Shown here piece after piece: positions 48,730 to 61,800 of a stretch of DNA of 64,000 nucleotides. Position 1 is the first letter of the stretch; each line of letters begins with the position of its first letter. Under the pieces are notes generated by a model that was not told the origin of the DNA, made no database searches, and saw only the letters and a list, made by a program, of their open reading frames with translations. The stretch is taken from contig KV748178.1 of the NCBI GenBank assembly GCA_001692895.1, positions 3,954,536 through 4,018,535 of the forward strand, in the 5' to 3' direction. The stretch is from Cenococcum geophilum 1.58. Its lineage: Eukaryota; Ascomycota; Dothideomycetes; Gloniales; Gloniaceae. A program made the translations under genes and the position numbers.

Positions 48730-48860
48730 AATTAGTCTAGGAGTTTATAGGAGTTTATAGAAGATAGTACGTTATTTTTATTGGCCTAGGAGTTTATAGA
48801 AGTTTATAGAAGATAGTACGTTATTTAATTGGCCTAGGAGTTTATAGTAGTTTAAAGTAA
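48730..48860 (+). repeat. Internal repeat units between the two genes
   Basis: Three units of ATTGGCCTAGGAGTTTATAG separated by AGAAGATAGTACGTTATTT lie just past the helicase end. Similar units are at 50480-50530, 50603-50655 and 52503-52552. Confidence 0.85.
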
Positions 48861-49099
48861 ATATAAATTAAAATTCTAATTTCATTTAATAATATCTTTA
48901 ACCACTTTAAAATTATTCTTTATACTTACACCTATTAACCGTCTCCTATTAAAGCTTTTAATAAAAAGCTTTTAAAATGTCTTCTCCTGCTCTTTAGGTG
49001 CATGCGTACCCCCCTAACGTCCTCCTTAATAAGGAGAGAATACTACGGGCTACGGCCCTCCTTTATTATCGCCAGCTTTAGTCTAGCAGAATCTGGGTT

Positions 49100-50040
49100 A
49101 AGACGTAGTTAGTATTAGAACTCTAACCATTAACTGTAAAATATAACTAACTGGTTTTAATAGGCGCCCTCGCCCTTGCCGCTGCCCTCCCCTCCTAATA
49201 GCAGCAGTAATAGCAGTAGCAGTAGTAACAGCAACAGTAATAGCAGCACCGCCGCTGCCGCCCGCCGCCGCCGCTACTAACAATAACAACAACGACGACA
49301 ACGATAAGGATAAATAGTTTGGCGGTAGGGAGTTAGAAAAGAAGCCGTAAGTATTAATAACTGTATAGTATATACTTAGCTTAAATATATTTATAGACCA
49401 CTACTACCATCACTATTACCGGCCCCGGCTCTGGCTCCTACTCCTACTCTCGCCCTAGCCCTTACTCCCGCCCTAGCCCTTACTCCCGCCCTAGCCCTCC
49501 CCCTATTACTAGCCCTCCCGCCGCCGGCCCTTACTACCGCCGGGTTTGCCCTCACCTAGTGTATTAACCCCGTCCGCCTACTATGGGCTTAGGCCCCCTA
49601 CAGCAAGGCAACTACTATATACGCCCCTACCACCTAAGGCAAATAGTGGTCGCAGTCGGCGGCAGGGTTAGCGGCTATAGGGCCGAATAAGCAGAGAGAC
49701 TAGGGCTATATTGGCCGGATAATAGAGACGGAGTTAGGGGTAGAGTTAGTAGATAGTAAGCAATGCACTACCTGCTAAGCCTTAGGTAAGGAGTATTAGG
49801 TATACTTTAAAAAGGGTGCATAGCAGGTAAATAGGCCTAGGAATACCTACGCTCGCTACCAAGTAGCGGCCCATTCCGGCGGGTGCAGCCTCTTAAAGCG
49901 GAAGTGTAAGAACCCTAAGGATCCCTTACCCCCACCTCCTAGGCTAAGGTCTTTAGCGGCGTACAAGCTATCTAGTGGTCCACTACTAGGTTTTAGCGGT
50001 AGTAGCATTACAGTATAAGGGGGAGGGAGGGGGGTTGGCG
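49100..50040. other. GC-richer low-complexity centre of the element
   Basis: It contains GCC/GCN and CAG/TAG triplet runs (49195-49300), a 20-bp repeat CCCTAGCCCTTACTCCCG (about 49455-49500), and a stretch (49760-49930) that reads with Cys and Arg/Lys-rich residues on the plus strand. No protein family was recognised. It keeps higher GC than the flanking RIPed genes. Confidence 0.6.
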
Positions 50041-50089
50041 TTGCTTTCTAGCACTTTAGTAAGCTAAAGTAGCGGCTTTTATAGCATGT

Positions 50090-50260
50090 TCTTTATGGGT
50101 AAGCTTTAATCCAGCTACATTAATTTAAGGGGTAAAACCTAGATAACAATACTGTCCGGTACAGACCAAACCGCAAAATATCCTTCGCAGGCAAGCTTTA
50201 ATCCAGCTATATTAATCTAAGGGGTAATCCCAAACAACGGCACTATTTAGTATAGGCCTA
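50090..50260 (+). repeat. Two-copy direct repeat of about 85-90 bp
   Basis: AAGCTTTAATCCAGCTACAT at about 50102 recurs as AAGCTTTAATCCAGCTATAT at about 50193. Both are followed by TTAAT(T/C)TAAGGGGTAA and then by a diverging AACAATACTGTCC / AACGGCACTATTT stretch. Confidence 0.8.
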
Positions 50261-50649
50261 ACTATAAGGCGTTATAGAAGCCCTAGAGTTATCCAGTAGG
50301 TAGTATAGGTAGATAGTAGTTAAATACAGTTGCCGGGTTCTGTCGTTGCCTTATATATAAAAGTTTATATAAAAATTTATACAAAAGGTTGTATAAAAGG
50401 TCGTATAAAAGGTTATATAAAAGGTCGTACATAAGTTCGTGCACAAGTTCGTATAGATTAGTTAGCCTAGTTAAACAGAAATATAGGCATCTAATTGGCC
50501 TAGAAGTTCGCAGGAGTTTACAGGAGTTTAAGGACTAGGTAAATTTAACCTAAGAAAGTTATTACGGGTATACTGGTTTAGAGCATTAATAAATACAGGT
50601 ATTTAATTAGTTTAGGAGTTTATAGGAGTTTATAGAAGTTTATAAAAGT

Positions 50650-53421
50650 CTAGGGATTAGTCAGCTACTCCAATTCCTATAAGATTAATTATTAGATTAA
50701 TAACCCTATCTAACCCCTCCCTAACCTAGTTAGCATAATCTTCTATATTAGCAAATCCATCAAGATCATCTAGGGTATTAAAAGGGTACGACCCCCTAAG
50801 CGTACCTAATTATCGGACGTGCTACTAGTTAAACTAATTAACTTTATCCGCTAGCACCTCAATGCCTTCTTATAAGATGTTGTAAGAATCAAAAAACTTC
50901 CTACTAGCCAATTATTTAGCACTCCACGGTTTAGCCAGATTTAAAGTAAAGAGGGTATAAGCAAGTAAAAATATATCTAGTAGTGCAGTAGCAGTAGTAT
51001 AAGTCCCGGGCATATACTCGCCAAATATAGCCTCTACTCTCTTACGTAACGCTCTAACCTAAGTATTAGATAGATATACTCGGTTAAATATAATATCTAC
51101 ATTATAGGTTAAGTTCTTATAACACTTCATCTTAATCTTATAGCTACCGTTAAGATGCTTAAGCCTAAGGTTAATTACTTTATATATAGTAACCCTACCA
51201 GGCCAGTTAATAAGCCTAGAGGATAGTATTGCATGCTATAATTCAGAAGTGTTTACTAAGGAGAGATTCCATTAATAGAATAACATCTCGCGGCTATAGT
51301 TAAGCTAGGACGCGCCAAAAAAGTAGACAATAAGAGGGTCAACAAAGTGCCTTAGCATGCCTATATTAGCATATTTAACAGCATACCAAATAGTTAGAAA
51401 TAGCTTAACCTCCTAAAGTATATAATATATTATCTGGAATTTAATATCGTTATACGGTTGCTTATTAGAGCTATTACCATTCTATATATCTAATATAAAG
51501 GCGGCTAAATAGACGTCTTCAACAAGTTCCAAAAATTAATCTAGTATAAGAGAACTAATAGCGTCAGTAACGTGGTCCATTCGCTTAAAGAAGTCTCTGC
51601 TAGAGGTAATAAGGTAGCCCTTATATCACATTACTGCATAGAATAATACAACTACACATGCCGTGAAGCCCTACGCAACAATTAGTTCCATTAGGTAATA
51701 TTTAACATTCTCCCAACTACACTAACTGCGACCCTATATAGTAGTATTAGCTTATAAGCAATAATAAGCCTCCTCTTTAGAAACAATAGGTGCCTAATAT
51801 ATACGGACAATAGTATTTAGTAAGTTTATCTAGATATAGAACTACACAGGTATACTAAGAAGCTAATCCCGTCAGTTATATGGTCGGCAAGCCTAGGTTT
51901 ACTCATTTTTAATAGCCCTAATACGGATTGCCGTAAGTTGGTCTTTATAGATAAGCCAGAGTTAATTACAGAAGTCGTTACGGACAGCTCTAGCTTTAGT
52001 AGGATCTTTTAGTATATATAAACTAAGCTAGTCTAGAAATATACTTTTATAGACGCTATATATACCTTTAATAGTACCCTTATCCTTAAATATAGCGCCA
52101 AATTACTAGAATATAGTCTTATTTATAGGAAGGTAATACACACTCAACATTTTAGGATAGTAATCACTATCTCTAAATATAGTATTAACGCCATCTATAT
52201 AAATTCTCTTAAGTGCATCTAATATAAGGCTTTATGTAATATTCACCCCAATCCTATTATCTTTACCAGATATACCAGGTGCATTTAGTATATCTTTAAG
52301 CCTAAGTGGTATTATTAAATTATACATGCCTTAATATAAACCTAAAGGTAGTAGCTTAGGGCAAAAAATAATAGCCGCTGTCATCATTACCCGCATCATA
52401 GCCGTATAGCCCACAACCTCGTCACGTTTCTTATCCTTAAAATTAACATTATTATAGATAATTACTACCTACTCACTAAACGCTTAACACTAGAGCTATC
52501 TCTAAGGAAGTTAGCTAATTGGCCTAGGAGTTTATAGAAGTTTATAGGAGTTAGGTACTATACCTCTGCCTCCTTAATAACTTTAACCATTAACCAATTA
52601 GCCTAATAATAACTATAATATATTCCAAGCCCTAATAAAGTCTTAATTACTCACCACTTTACACTAGAGCCTATTAAATAGACATTTAGTATTAAAGAAA
52701 GGAAGCTAGATCGCTTTTTGGCCTAAGAATAATATACTATACTAGTAATAGCAAACAATCGCCTAAATAACGCATTAGACTAAGATATAGCGTTATAACT
52801 AGCTTAATAGGCGCGCTAATTGCTTATAAGTTTTAAAAGAATAGCATACTATATTAGAGCAACCTCTTAGATAATTCTAAAGGCTAGCTCAAAGTCTAGT
52901 ATCTTTAGGTCTATAGTATAATTAAATTAACTAAAGTAGGGCTAATAGATAAGATTATTAAGCTCTACAGCAAAAGAATCTACTAGAGAAGGACGCTGGC
53001 AAATAACCCTTATACATAGATCGTCTATAGCACGCATTAGTACACGCTATCGCTGTTATAGTTAGGCATATTAGAGGTGCTAAATTATAACCGCTTTACC
53101 CTTTTCTACCCTAGCCTAAGCAAGTATAAAGGTTCAAAAACTCCATTAAACGCGGCGGAGTGTATTAGCTACCTATTGTAGCTTAAATTACGTAGACTGC
53201 CGTTTTTTAAAGCTTATATTATATCAACCGCAAGTAGGAAAAAGTTCATTAGAGAAAGGCTAAAGAGCCTCAATAGCGTCGCTATTAAGCTCATCATTAA
53301 GGTAGTCCATATCGCTGTCAAAATATTCATCTAGGTGTCCATTAGGGTGTCCGTTAGAAGGCAGAAGAGGGCTAAGAGGGGCGCTAGATAAAGGACTTTG
53401 CGAATCATCAAATAGGGGCAT
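50650..53421 (-). pseudogene. DUF6589-domain protein, RIPed
   Basis: An ATG at 53421 opens an acidic N-terminus (MPLFDDSQSPLSSAPLSPLL and then DEYFDSDMDYLNDELNSD). From about 51600 to 50900 the frame shows the DUF6589 core: RDFFKRMDHVTDAIS, VEDVYLAAFILDI, HFVDPLIVYFFGAS followed by NYSREMLFYQWNL, SSRLINWPGR and later RVEAIFGEYMPGTYTT. Length, about 900 codons, is usual for the family. Only scattered CAG/TGG-derived stops break it. DUF6589 proteins are abundant in fungi and repetitive. Being within the same inverted repeats as a helicase supports a transposase role (inference). Confidence 0.7.
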
Positions 53422-53639
53422 ATATATTGGGCCGGCGACGTCTATTATTTCTTAATTAAATAGAGTAAATAAATAGCTTTTAATTAATTCCAATTGCAAA
53501 TATTTTAGAGTTAATTTAGGGTATAAGATACAGCGTTATAATAGAAGAGTTATCGCCTAATAAGAAACATTAAGTTCTCATACAAAGGGCGCCCATAAGC
53601 TCTCAGACCCTTAAGGAGAAATTCTTTTTAGTATAATCT

Positions 53640-53721
53640 AATTGGTCCAGGAGTTCGCAGGAGTCCACAGGACTAGGGTAAGGTAATCTTATTGGCTCAG
53701 GAGTTTGCAGGACTCCACAAG
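53640..53721. repeat. Right terminal repeat of the RecQ/DUF6589 element
   Basis: CTAATTGGTCCAGGAGTTCG..GGAGTCCACAGGACTAGG and TTGGCTCAGGAGTTTGCAGG are the least mutated copies of the element-wide unit and the inverse of the left edge. Confidence 0.75.
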
Positions 53722-55140
53722 CGCAGCACTAGCCCTTAGCGCCACGCCGTGGCGCAATTTCTTCCCGGGGGTCTGATTTATGAGATAAAGCGCATGGGTG
53801 AATGTGCCTTTGATCCCTTCGACGATAAGAGCGCCTGAGACGGAGAGAGCAAGATTACTGCCTGTCATGGTTTCATGTTTGGTAAGTTAATCTTCTAAGA
53901 GTGAGCAGTGACGCAAGGATTGGTAGTAATGCTGTGGCTTTGCATGAGCCAGTGCCGTTAGGATCTGGAGCAGGATTTGTAGAGGGCTTGATGAACGACA
54001 CGGGGGTGGGCTTCTTGAAATCTTAAACACTACGAGGCTGGACTCCGGTGAGCTGCTGCCTTCGCAAATTGGGATCCTTGCTCTGTTTTTCAATGCTTAT
54101 TTGCGCAGTATAGTTGCTGCATCGGCAGTTAAAATGAAGAGAGTGAGGACAGAACGTAGGGTTGCCTTGGTCGTTGCAAATCGGGGTATATTATAACTAA
54201 GACCCTGACGCTGAAACAATTGAAATCTGGCTCCGGAGTGGTCTCCAGGCTAGCGATCAGGCAGTCATAAATTGCTCTTGGCGGAAGCGTAGATAGTGAC
54301 AGGCTGATCTGAGTCAATCGGCGGCCTAAAAGTACCGACGGTAAAGGCGTTGTTCCCAATGATGCGGTGGCAGAAGTGCTGGATGGGCCCAGAAACAAAC
54401 TTCGTAAGCCTTGAATGAGTAAACGGCTGGCGTTCCGGATCTAACCGAGCGATGGTTGTCTTGTGATGGAGTCATCATACGGACCGTCCTAATCTCGTGG
54501 TGGGCCGGAAAACTTGAGCAATAAATTTTAAGAAACGCGTCAGGAAAATGGGCAGCATTGAAAAAGGAGTCCGGCTGAACCGGCAGGCGGTCCATGCCAT
54601 ATCTAAGGACCATCCGAATCCCGCAACCTATCTGGATAGCCTGGGAATGTTGCTTCTGCTCTCACGTCCCTTTAGCAGGTAACATGTTCCGGAAGCCCTT
54701 TTGCGGCCTGGAGCTGTCACGATGTCGTCCCATTTATTCGTGTACCGTACGCGCCTCTACTTTAGCTAGCCATCACACCGTTTCAAGATCAAGGAAATCA
54801 CGATAAAGGCTAGCTACTATCTGTAGAGGCTATTGGTCCTCTTCCATGCATTCACAACCAATGTTTGGGCCACCAAGATCAACAAAATGTTGTCTCCATG
54901 TTCTCAGGGCTATTAGCTAGCGGCGTAGCGCATGCTCCTCCTAACCTTTCAGAGAGGATGACTGATCTGTTATGCAGATTTTAGACAGTCTGTCTTATCA
55001 TAAGAGAGAATGGAAGGCTTGGACTGCGGTAACTAGACTTGCTGATAAACGAACCCCGTTTGCTAGTCAGGTCTGGGGGCCTGATTTTAGCAGTCAATCA
55101 AGCCCTATATCGTCCCGTTTAACTGAGTTGGTTTGCTCGT
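53722..55140. other. Non-RIPed island, no recognisable gene
   Basis: Balanced-composition DNA with several short open frames, mostly minus strand (54613-54326, 54398-54129, 54093-53887), which could be exons of a decayed minus-strand gene. I could not join them by convincing splice sites and recognise no domain. It marks remaining host sequence between two repeat blocks. Confidence 0.4.
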
Positions 55141-56750
55141 TTGATATATAAGATATAGGTGTTATTTTTAGTTAAGGGTAGTAAATATTGGGATTCTTAG
55201 AGGTTAAGTTTTGGGTAATTCTATGATATACCACGATCGTGATATAATATCCGCGCCGAAAATAATATCTAAACGCGTCTTTCTAACTTAAGCCTCGTCG
55301 CCTATAAATACGGCCTAATATAATATTATTATAGCCTTATAGTATACGCGAAACTAGAACCGTAATAGCTTTATTAAATATAGAAAATAACTTTTTCTAA
55401 TAGAGAAATTATATATTAATTTAGACTTAATCGGAAATTGTACGATTTAATAGTACTGAGTTTTACCTAAATTTAATTTTAGTTTCTAACTTTAGTGCTA
55501 TTTAGAGGCGCGATCTCTTGCTTTAGAAGCTATTTTATATATATATAATAATATATAGAGAGATTTAGCTATATAGCTAGATTAATATTACTGCTATTAT
55601 AATAGTGTAACGAAGCCTTGTAGCAGGAACTACGGTAGACTTATTAATGGGCTGGGTATATAGGTAAACAAGAAGTCAACAACGTAATAATAACTAGTGG
55701 AGTAGTTGCCTAATAGATTAACTCTAATTATATTCTAAGATTTACTATAAAAAGAGAAGAACTATCTAGGTAGAGACTATAGTCCTTTAAATACACAACC
55801 GTACTCCTAAGAAATCCTCCTTATATATAAAGTACGTCTTATATATAAGGTATANNAGTTCCTCTTATTCCTCTTATTTAATATATAGCACGTTATATAA
55901 CTTTGGTTACTACTTCTTGTTATATAGTTCTGTCGGCTCTATTTTAAACCATGCCTTAATTAACTAACTAGCTGCTTCTAACTCCTCTTTTAGTAGTTGT
56001 AATATTGTACTTAAAGCGTTTATAATACTATCTCCCTTCTTCCTATCTTTGTCCTTAAAGACACTTAATATCTCTAACTTATTTATTAGAGGTGTAATAT
56101 CCATCTAATTAATTTAGTTAATATTGATGCTTATTATACCTAAAGCTTCTTCTTCTTTACACGCCTAACGTTATACTTATACTATTACTGCAATATTATT
56201 ACTTAGTAAAATTATACCGTCTTTATATTCTTGTTATATAAAAGAGGGGTTAGTCTATATTACGTTGGTAAGTTTATCTTTACAATAACCGTCCTTTTAT
56301 TTAAAGTGTACTAAAGTAAATATTTATTCGTTTTATAACGTTCGCTTTATATCTAATGCTAAATATACGCGTTTTATTACTCTTAATAGTTATCTAGTTC
56401 CTTAATTAATTTATCTTAAGGTCTTATATTTAATTTACTGCTGCTTATTTTAATAGCGAGTTATCTTAAGCTTTTACTAAGTTAAAATATTTTTATAATG
56501 CGGAATAGAAGGCCCTAAATACTTATATTGTAGCGTTTACTTAATTACTCCGTCTTAAGAAGGTTTATAAGAAGGTCTATTTTAAGAAGTAGAAACTTAT
56601 AAAATAAGGTTTATAAAAACTTAGTAATAAAAGAATGGATTTTCTTTTAACCGCAAAGGAAATAGATCTAAGTAGTTCGGCAACTGCTCTTCTTGGGTCC
56701 TACTTAGGTAACTTATTCTTTAGCGATCCTTCTTTATTAATACTACCTAA
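55141..56750 (-). other. RIPed DNA left of the Gypsy remnant; LTR/gag-like pieces
   Basis: A minus-strand frame from about 56103 leftward starts MDITPLINKLEIL and continues with a helical Lys/Glu-rich run, as expected for a Gypsy gag N-terminus. TATATATAA and CTTATATATAAGG words at 55822-55855 may be LTR promoter sequence. A gag start to the left of a pol that ends near 56780 is out of order for one element, so two elements or a rearrangement is likely. Two N bases are at 55855-55856. Confidence 0.3.
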
Positions 56751-56759
56751 CCTAATCTC

Positions 56760-58860
56760 TTCTAATACTCCTATACCTTTCTTATAGCATTTTTTAAATT
56801 CTCTAGTAGCTCCTAGGTAGTCTTATTATAGCCTATCTACTTAACCTTATACTATATTTTATTGTTAATATCTTTATAACTAATAATCTTTAAAACTTAC
56901 TATTTGTCTTCCTCTTATCCTCTATATATGTCTACTTTATAGACTAGTAGCTTAATATTCCTATATACTAGCTCTAGCATCGCAATATACTATATAGGGT
57001 AGATCTTTATCTTAGCTAGTAGGTTTAACTTAAACGTAACTAGTGAAATTCTTTATATAATTTTAAAAGGTCCTAGTCTAACGTAGTCTAACTTCTTACT
57101 TAGTCGTTAACTCTTGAAATTTTGGTGTAGTAGCCATACTTTATCTCCCTCCTTAAGATCTGGTCCCTTAGATCTCTTAGCGTTATAGTACCTTTTTTAC
57201 TAACTCTATAAAGTCTATATAAAGATTTATTAGTGTCTTTATTCTCTCTTTAGCTATATTACTTATTTTCTTTACTTATTATAGTAATAATAATATTCTT
57301 AGCTTATATATATAATTTGCCTTAAATAATAATATGCCTATTTCTTTTTATAGTATTATATTATATATAAACTATATAACTAGTAGTAATAATACCTAAT
57401 TATTCTGTATATAATTTAATCTTTCTATTTATCTGTCCGTCTGCGGATAATATACAATAGAAGTTACTACTTAAACTCCTTACTCTGCTAAGAACACTTC
57501 CTAAAATGCTGCTATAAATCTTAGATCCCTATCTAATATAATTTTACTTAATACTCTATATTTTATAAATACTTCCTTAATATAGATTTTAGCAATATCC
57601 TTTACTAAGATTTTTTCTGTATATGCTATAAAGTAGCTCTATTTAGTTAACTTATCCACTATTACTAAGATTATGTTATACTCTTATCTAGTAATAGAAT
57701 CTCTTAACTTTAGTAACTTAATAATAAAGTTCTATAATATAACCTCCTATAGTCTCTCTGGTATTTTAATAGGTTATAGCCCTCTATATAGCTTATACCT
57801 CATTAGTTTATTCCTTTAGTAGTTTAAATATTCCTTTATTACTTTTTTTATAATATTCCAGATTCTATTAATAATATATTCTTTTTAAAGTCTTAATACT
57901 AAGCCTGTCGCTCCGTTATATCCTTAAGTTATTCCTTTATAGAAATCTTTTACGAAATACTCCGCTATGCTCTTTAGGATATACTTTACTTCTTAATTTT
58001 TGTATATATCCATCTATAAATCTTCTAGCTATGCTTTTAGAATTCTTTATACCTAAAAGCTTTCTAGTGTCTTATAGACTCTTTCTAGTTTATTATCCTC
58101 TTAAGTTACTACTAGCTTAGGGTAATTATATCTAATTATATCTAATTTATCTATCCTTATCTCTATATAGCATTACCCCTAATAGTTTCTTATTATTCTA
58201 TAGTTTAGCTTTTCTGCTAAGTATATCTACTCTTATATTTTTAGTTCCTTTAGTATACTAAATCTTAAAATAGTATTCTATAAGTATCTCTGCCTATCTA
58301 ACCTATCTCTAATTAAGTTCTTTTATTATTAGGAACCCTGTTAGATTCTTATAATTTATTTTAACTATAAATAGTTTCTCTACGCCTTATAAGAATGCTC
58401 TTTATTTTTTTAGTACTATAATTATACCTAACAACTCCTTATTATAGACGTTATAGTTTAACTTTAGTAGTATTATCTTTCTACTGTAATATAATACTAG
58501 ATGCTATATATCCTTATACTTTTATAGTAAGTATACTTCTAGTATATAGTCTAATACATCTATTTTTATAACCGTATCTAGTCCTAGTTAGTAGATTTTA
58601 AGGATTAACTTCTAGGTAAACAGCTCCTTAAGTTCTTTAAATAACTTCTTTTATTTGTCTCTCTATACCTATAGTTCCTCTTTCTTTATAAGCCTTATAA
58701 ATAGTTTAATATTCTTTAACTACTATACTATAAACCTTTTATAGTAGTTATAAAACCCTAAAAATAACCTTAACTATATTACATTCTCTAGTTCTTACTA
58801 ACTTACTATAGCTTTAATCTTCTTTAGGTCCATACTAATATAACTTAGTTTAATAATAAA
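56760..58860 (-). mobile_element. Ty3/Gypsy chromovirus remnant (RT end, RNase H, integrase, chromodomain)
   Basis: From right to left the minus strand reads the end of reverse transcriptase (RLFLGFYNYYKRFI at about 58760), the RNase H region (HLVLYYSRK and YNVYNKELL at about 58490-58430), a stop-ridden integrase core, and GPDLKEGDKVWLL (about 57160-57120) just before the C-terminal SH3-like part. A chromodomain-like YKVKWIGYNK region lies at about 56850-56800. All are RIPed. The 5' part of pol and the right LTR are missing, as the sequence abuts the LINE at 58861. Confidence 0.7.
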
Positions 58861-61800
58861 TTTAATAAAATATAAAGCCTACTAGACGCGTCTAGTATCT
58901 AAAATTATAGGGGAGTAACTATTAGCTATAACGAACTAATATAGCTAGTAGAATAGCTCCGCTAGTTTAGTGAACCTTAGGCGCCCCTTTAGTAAACCCT
59001 TAATTAAATCCTCTAACGGCTAAGCAAAATTAAAAATAAATAAAAACCCCCTTTACCGGTGAACTGTACCTAGGCCGCTATAGCCGCGCTTCTATAGTAT
59101 AGGGAACCTACCCCCCTTAAGATAATAACTGGGTATATAATTATAATATAACCAAATATAGAAAAAGTAAAGGGGCTTAGGGGATAATTAGAAACAGAAG
59201 TCCTTATAGAGATTTATAAAGAGGTTTACAACGCAGTTACAGTCTAATACCTTAGGAGTGGAGATATTAGAGTTACCCTAAAGAACTAATAGGTAAAGAA
59301 ACGAGCCGTAAGGGTAGGGGATAGGCTAGGAGAACGTATTAGCATAAAAGTGCTCCGTAAAGACTACCTAGTTAAAGTCCTAGCGGTTCCTATAAGCCTT
59401 AGGGTAAAAAAGGGACGCTAGGCGGACAATATAGCAACTATATAGGAAATAGTAAAACATATAGAACGCCTTATACTAGGCTTTAAGATTACCTAAATCT
59501 AATGGCTTTAATAGGAAAATGTAAACTAAGTAAATAATAAGAATAATAAGAGGATATAAGGGTCGCTAGAGACTTGCTAGGGAGACGCTGGTTAAATATA
59601 TAACTCCCTTATTATTAGCATATATATACCAGAAATGCAAAAACTCCTTATCTAAAAAGGAATAATTATAAATGGCCTTATATATAACGCAAGGCTCTAT
59701 AACTATAGACTACGCCTAGAATAATGCTATTGCTGTATATAATAGGGATATACCTAATCCATATATATAGTATAGGTGTGCTGCGGCCACTATATAGGCC
59801 CCTATAATATAAGACACTGCTTAAATTAAGACTAAATAAAATGCGTAAACTACTACTAAAGCATATATAAGGCGTGGGAGAGAGAAGACTGCATTAAATA
59901 TAGGAGGCGGAAGGTAAGGGCTTAATAGCTGCGGGAATAACTGTACGCTAGGTTATACGAATAGAAATAATAGATAATAAGCTAGGGGGACGCAGGTGCC
60001 TTCCTAGCGTTTCCTACCTTTAGTACTGGGGGGCTAGGCTAGCTACCCTAAGCCTTAATAGGCTAGAAGCGGCGCCGCGCGATATTACTAGACTATATAG
60101 GGATATAAGGGTTATAGGGGATATAAGGGAGAGGACGCCCTATAGGAAGACCCCTATGGATAGCTATAGTAAGCTTAAGACCAGGATAATTAAGAATTAG
60201 ATTTAACGCGGCAAATATAATATTTATAGCCGACCTATAAAGGGTATATAGCTAGCTAGTAAGAATAGGGGAGGAACCGGAGATAATAATAGATTTAATA
60301 TAAAAGCGCTAGTAGAAATATAAGATATGGGAATGGAAAGCTCTATATAAAATAAGTAGTAACTAGGGTATAGATATAAGAGATAGAAGTTCTAAATATT
60401 TTAGAGAAAGTAGAAATAGAAGAAGCGAGGAACGAAGGAGAGGCGAAGGACCCTCGCTAGGGGTCCGCTACCTATCTATTATATAGTATAACTGCGGTAA
60501 TACAAACTACCGTTTTATAAGGCCTTTACTAGACAGTCTAGACCTAAAGAAATACTATATCCTTACTATATAAGAGTCGTACTATAATACCCATATATAA
60601 TTAATATACTGCCCCTAAGGATTTTAGCTCCTATATAAACCAAAAGCAGCTATATACGTGTGCTTTATAATTAGCAAGGCTATTAGCCTATCCTTATAGT
60701 TATAGTAGGCAGTTAACCTAGATATTGCAGTTGTAATAATCTAGATATATAGGGGACTAGTATAAATTATTAATATATATAACCCTAGAGTCGAAGGGGT
60801 CCTATAAATAGAGAATATTATATTAGTAATAAGCTTGCTAAAAACCGAAGGTATAGAGTCTATCTTACTAGGAGATATAAACCTCTACTACCCGTAGTAG
60901 GGGGGTATCTATATTGCTGCTAATTAATAGGTAGAGTGCCTACTAAGAGCTATAGACACCTGGGGCCTTAAGTTGGCCACCCCCTTAGGAGCAACTATAT
61001 GGTAATGAGGAACCTTTAGAAGTATAATTAACCTTATATTTATAGATAAAGGCCTATACTAGAGACTTAAAAGGTGTAACCCTAAAGAAGAATAGGCACT
61101 TGCCTTAGACTATATCCCCATCTAAATATAGCTAGATTTGGATATTAAGGCGTAACTAAGTAGTAAAAGATATGTAATAAGGAAGCTTAAGATAAACAGT
61201 TTCCTTAATATAGTTAAATAATAACTCTAAGATCTAGAAGAAATCCACCTAATTCTAAACAAGTAAGGCTTATTAGCTACCCCTAAGGAAATCGACTAAA
61301 GACTAGAAAGGATTTAGGTAGCGATTAAAAATGGGCTAAAAGAGCACTGCCTGGTCTTAAAACTGGGCCCCTATACGCGATACGCATAGTCCGTATAATG
61401 CGTGGTTCTTATTACTAGCTAATAATAAGTAAGGAGGAAATATATAAGTAGCTATAACCCTAAAGACGAGAGATAATACAAAGACATAAGAAACCAGTTA
61501 AAGAATACCCTAAAGAAAGAAGTAAGGAATAACTGGAGACGGTTTATAAACGAGTATACTTTTAACCCGAGCCTCCCCTATAATAAGGGCCTTTAGGCTA
61601 TAGTAAAATAGGTAAAGAAAAAGGTAGGGCGCCTAGTAGAAGACCTATACTTATTACCCCTATAAAGAGTAGGGGAATTATAGGCTACTAATAATAACGA
61701 TAAGAAGGTAAAGATCCTTATAGAAAGGTTCTTCCCCTAACTAGCTCTAGTAGACCTTAGCAACATTATAGGTAAAACACCGGTAACTTACCTGAGGGTT

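Larger units (their letters stand above)
45226..53721. mobile_element. 8.5-kb inverted-repeat element with RecQ-like helicase and DUF6589 gene (Academ-like candidate)
   Basis: The left edge CCTGCAAACTCCTAAGCCAA (45226) is matched in inverse at the right edge (TTGGCTCAGGAGTTTGCAGG, ending about 53721). Both carry a second unit (CTCCTGGACCAATTAGA / complement) further in, at similar distances. Units of this type, CTAATTGGCCTAGGAGTTTA in RIPed form, recur inside, pointing inward from both sides. Two convergent genes fill it, a RecQ-like helicase (plus) and a DUF6589 protein (minus), with a GC-richer low-complexity middle. No clean target duplication was found. Helicase plus unknown-domain protein suggests Academ-like DNA transposons (inference). 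Confidence 0.55.

Noticed and set aside
49098..49301. Alanine-rich minus-strand ORF
   Set aside because: It is generated by GCC/CAG triplet repeats.
45226..53721. Helitron
   Set aside because: The helicase motifs are RecQ-like, not Pif1-like; no Rep endonuclease HUH motif was seen, and the ends are inverted repeats.
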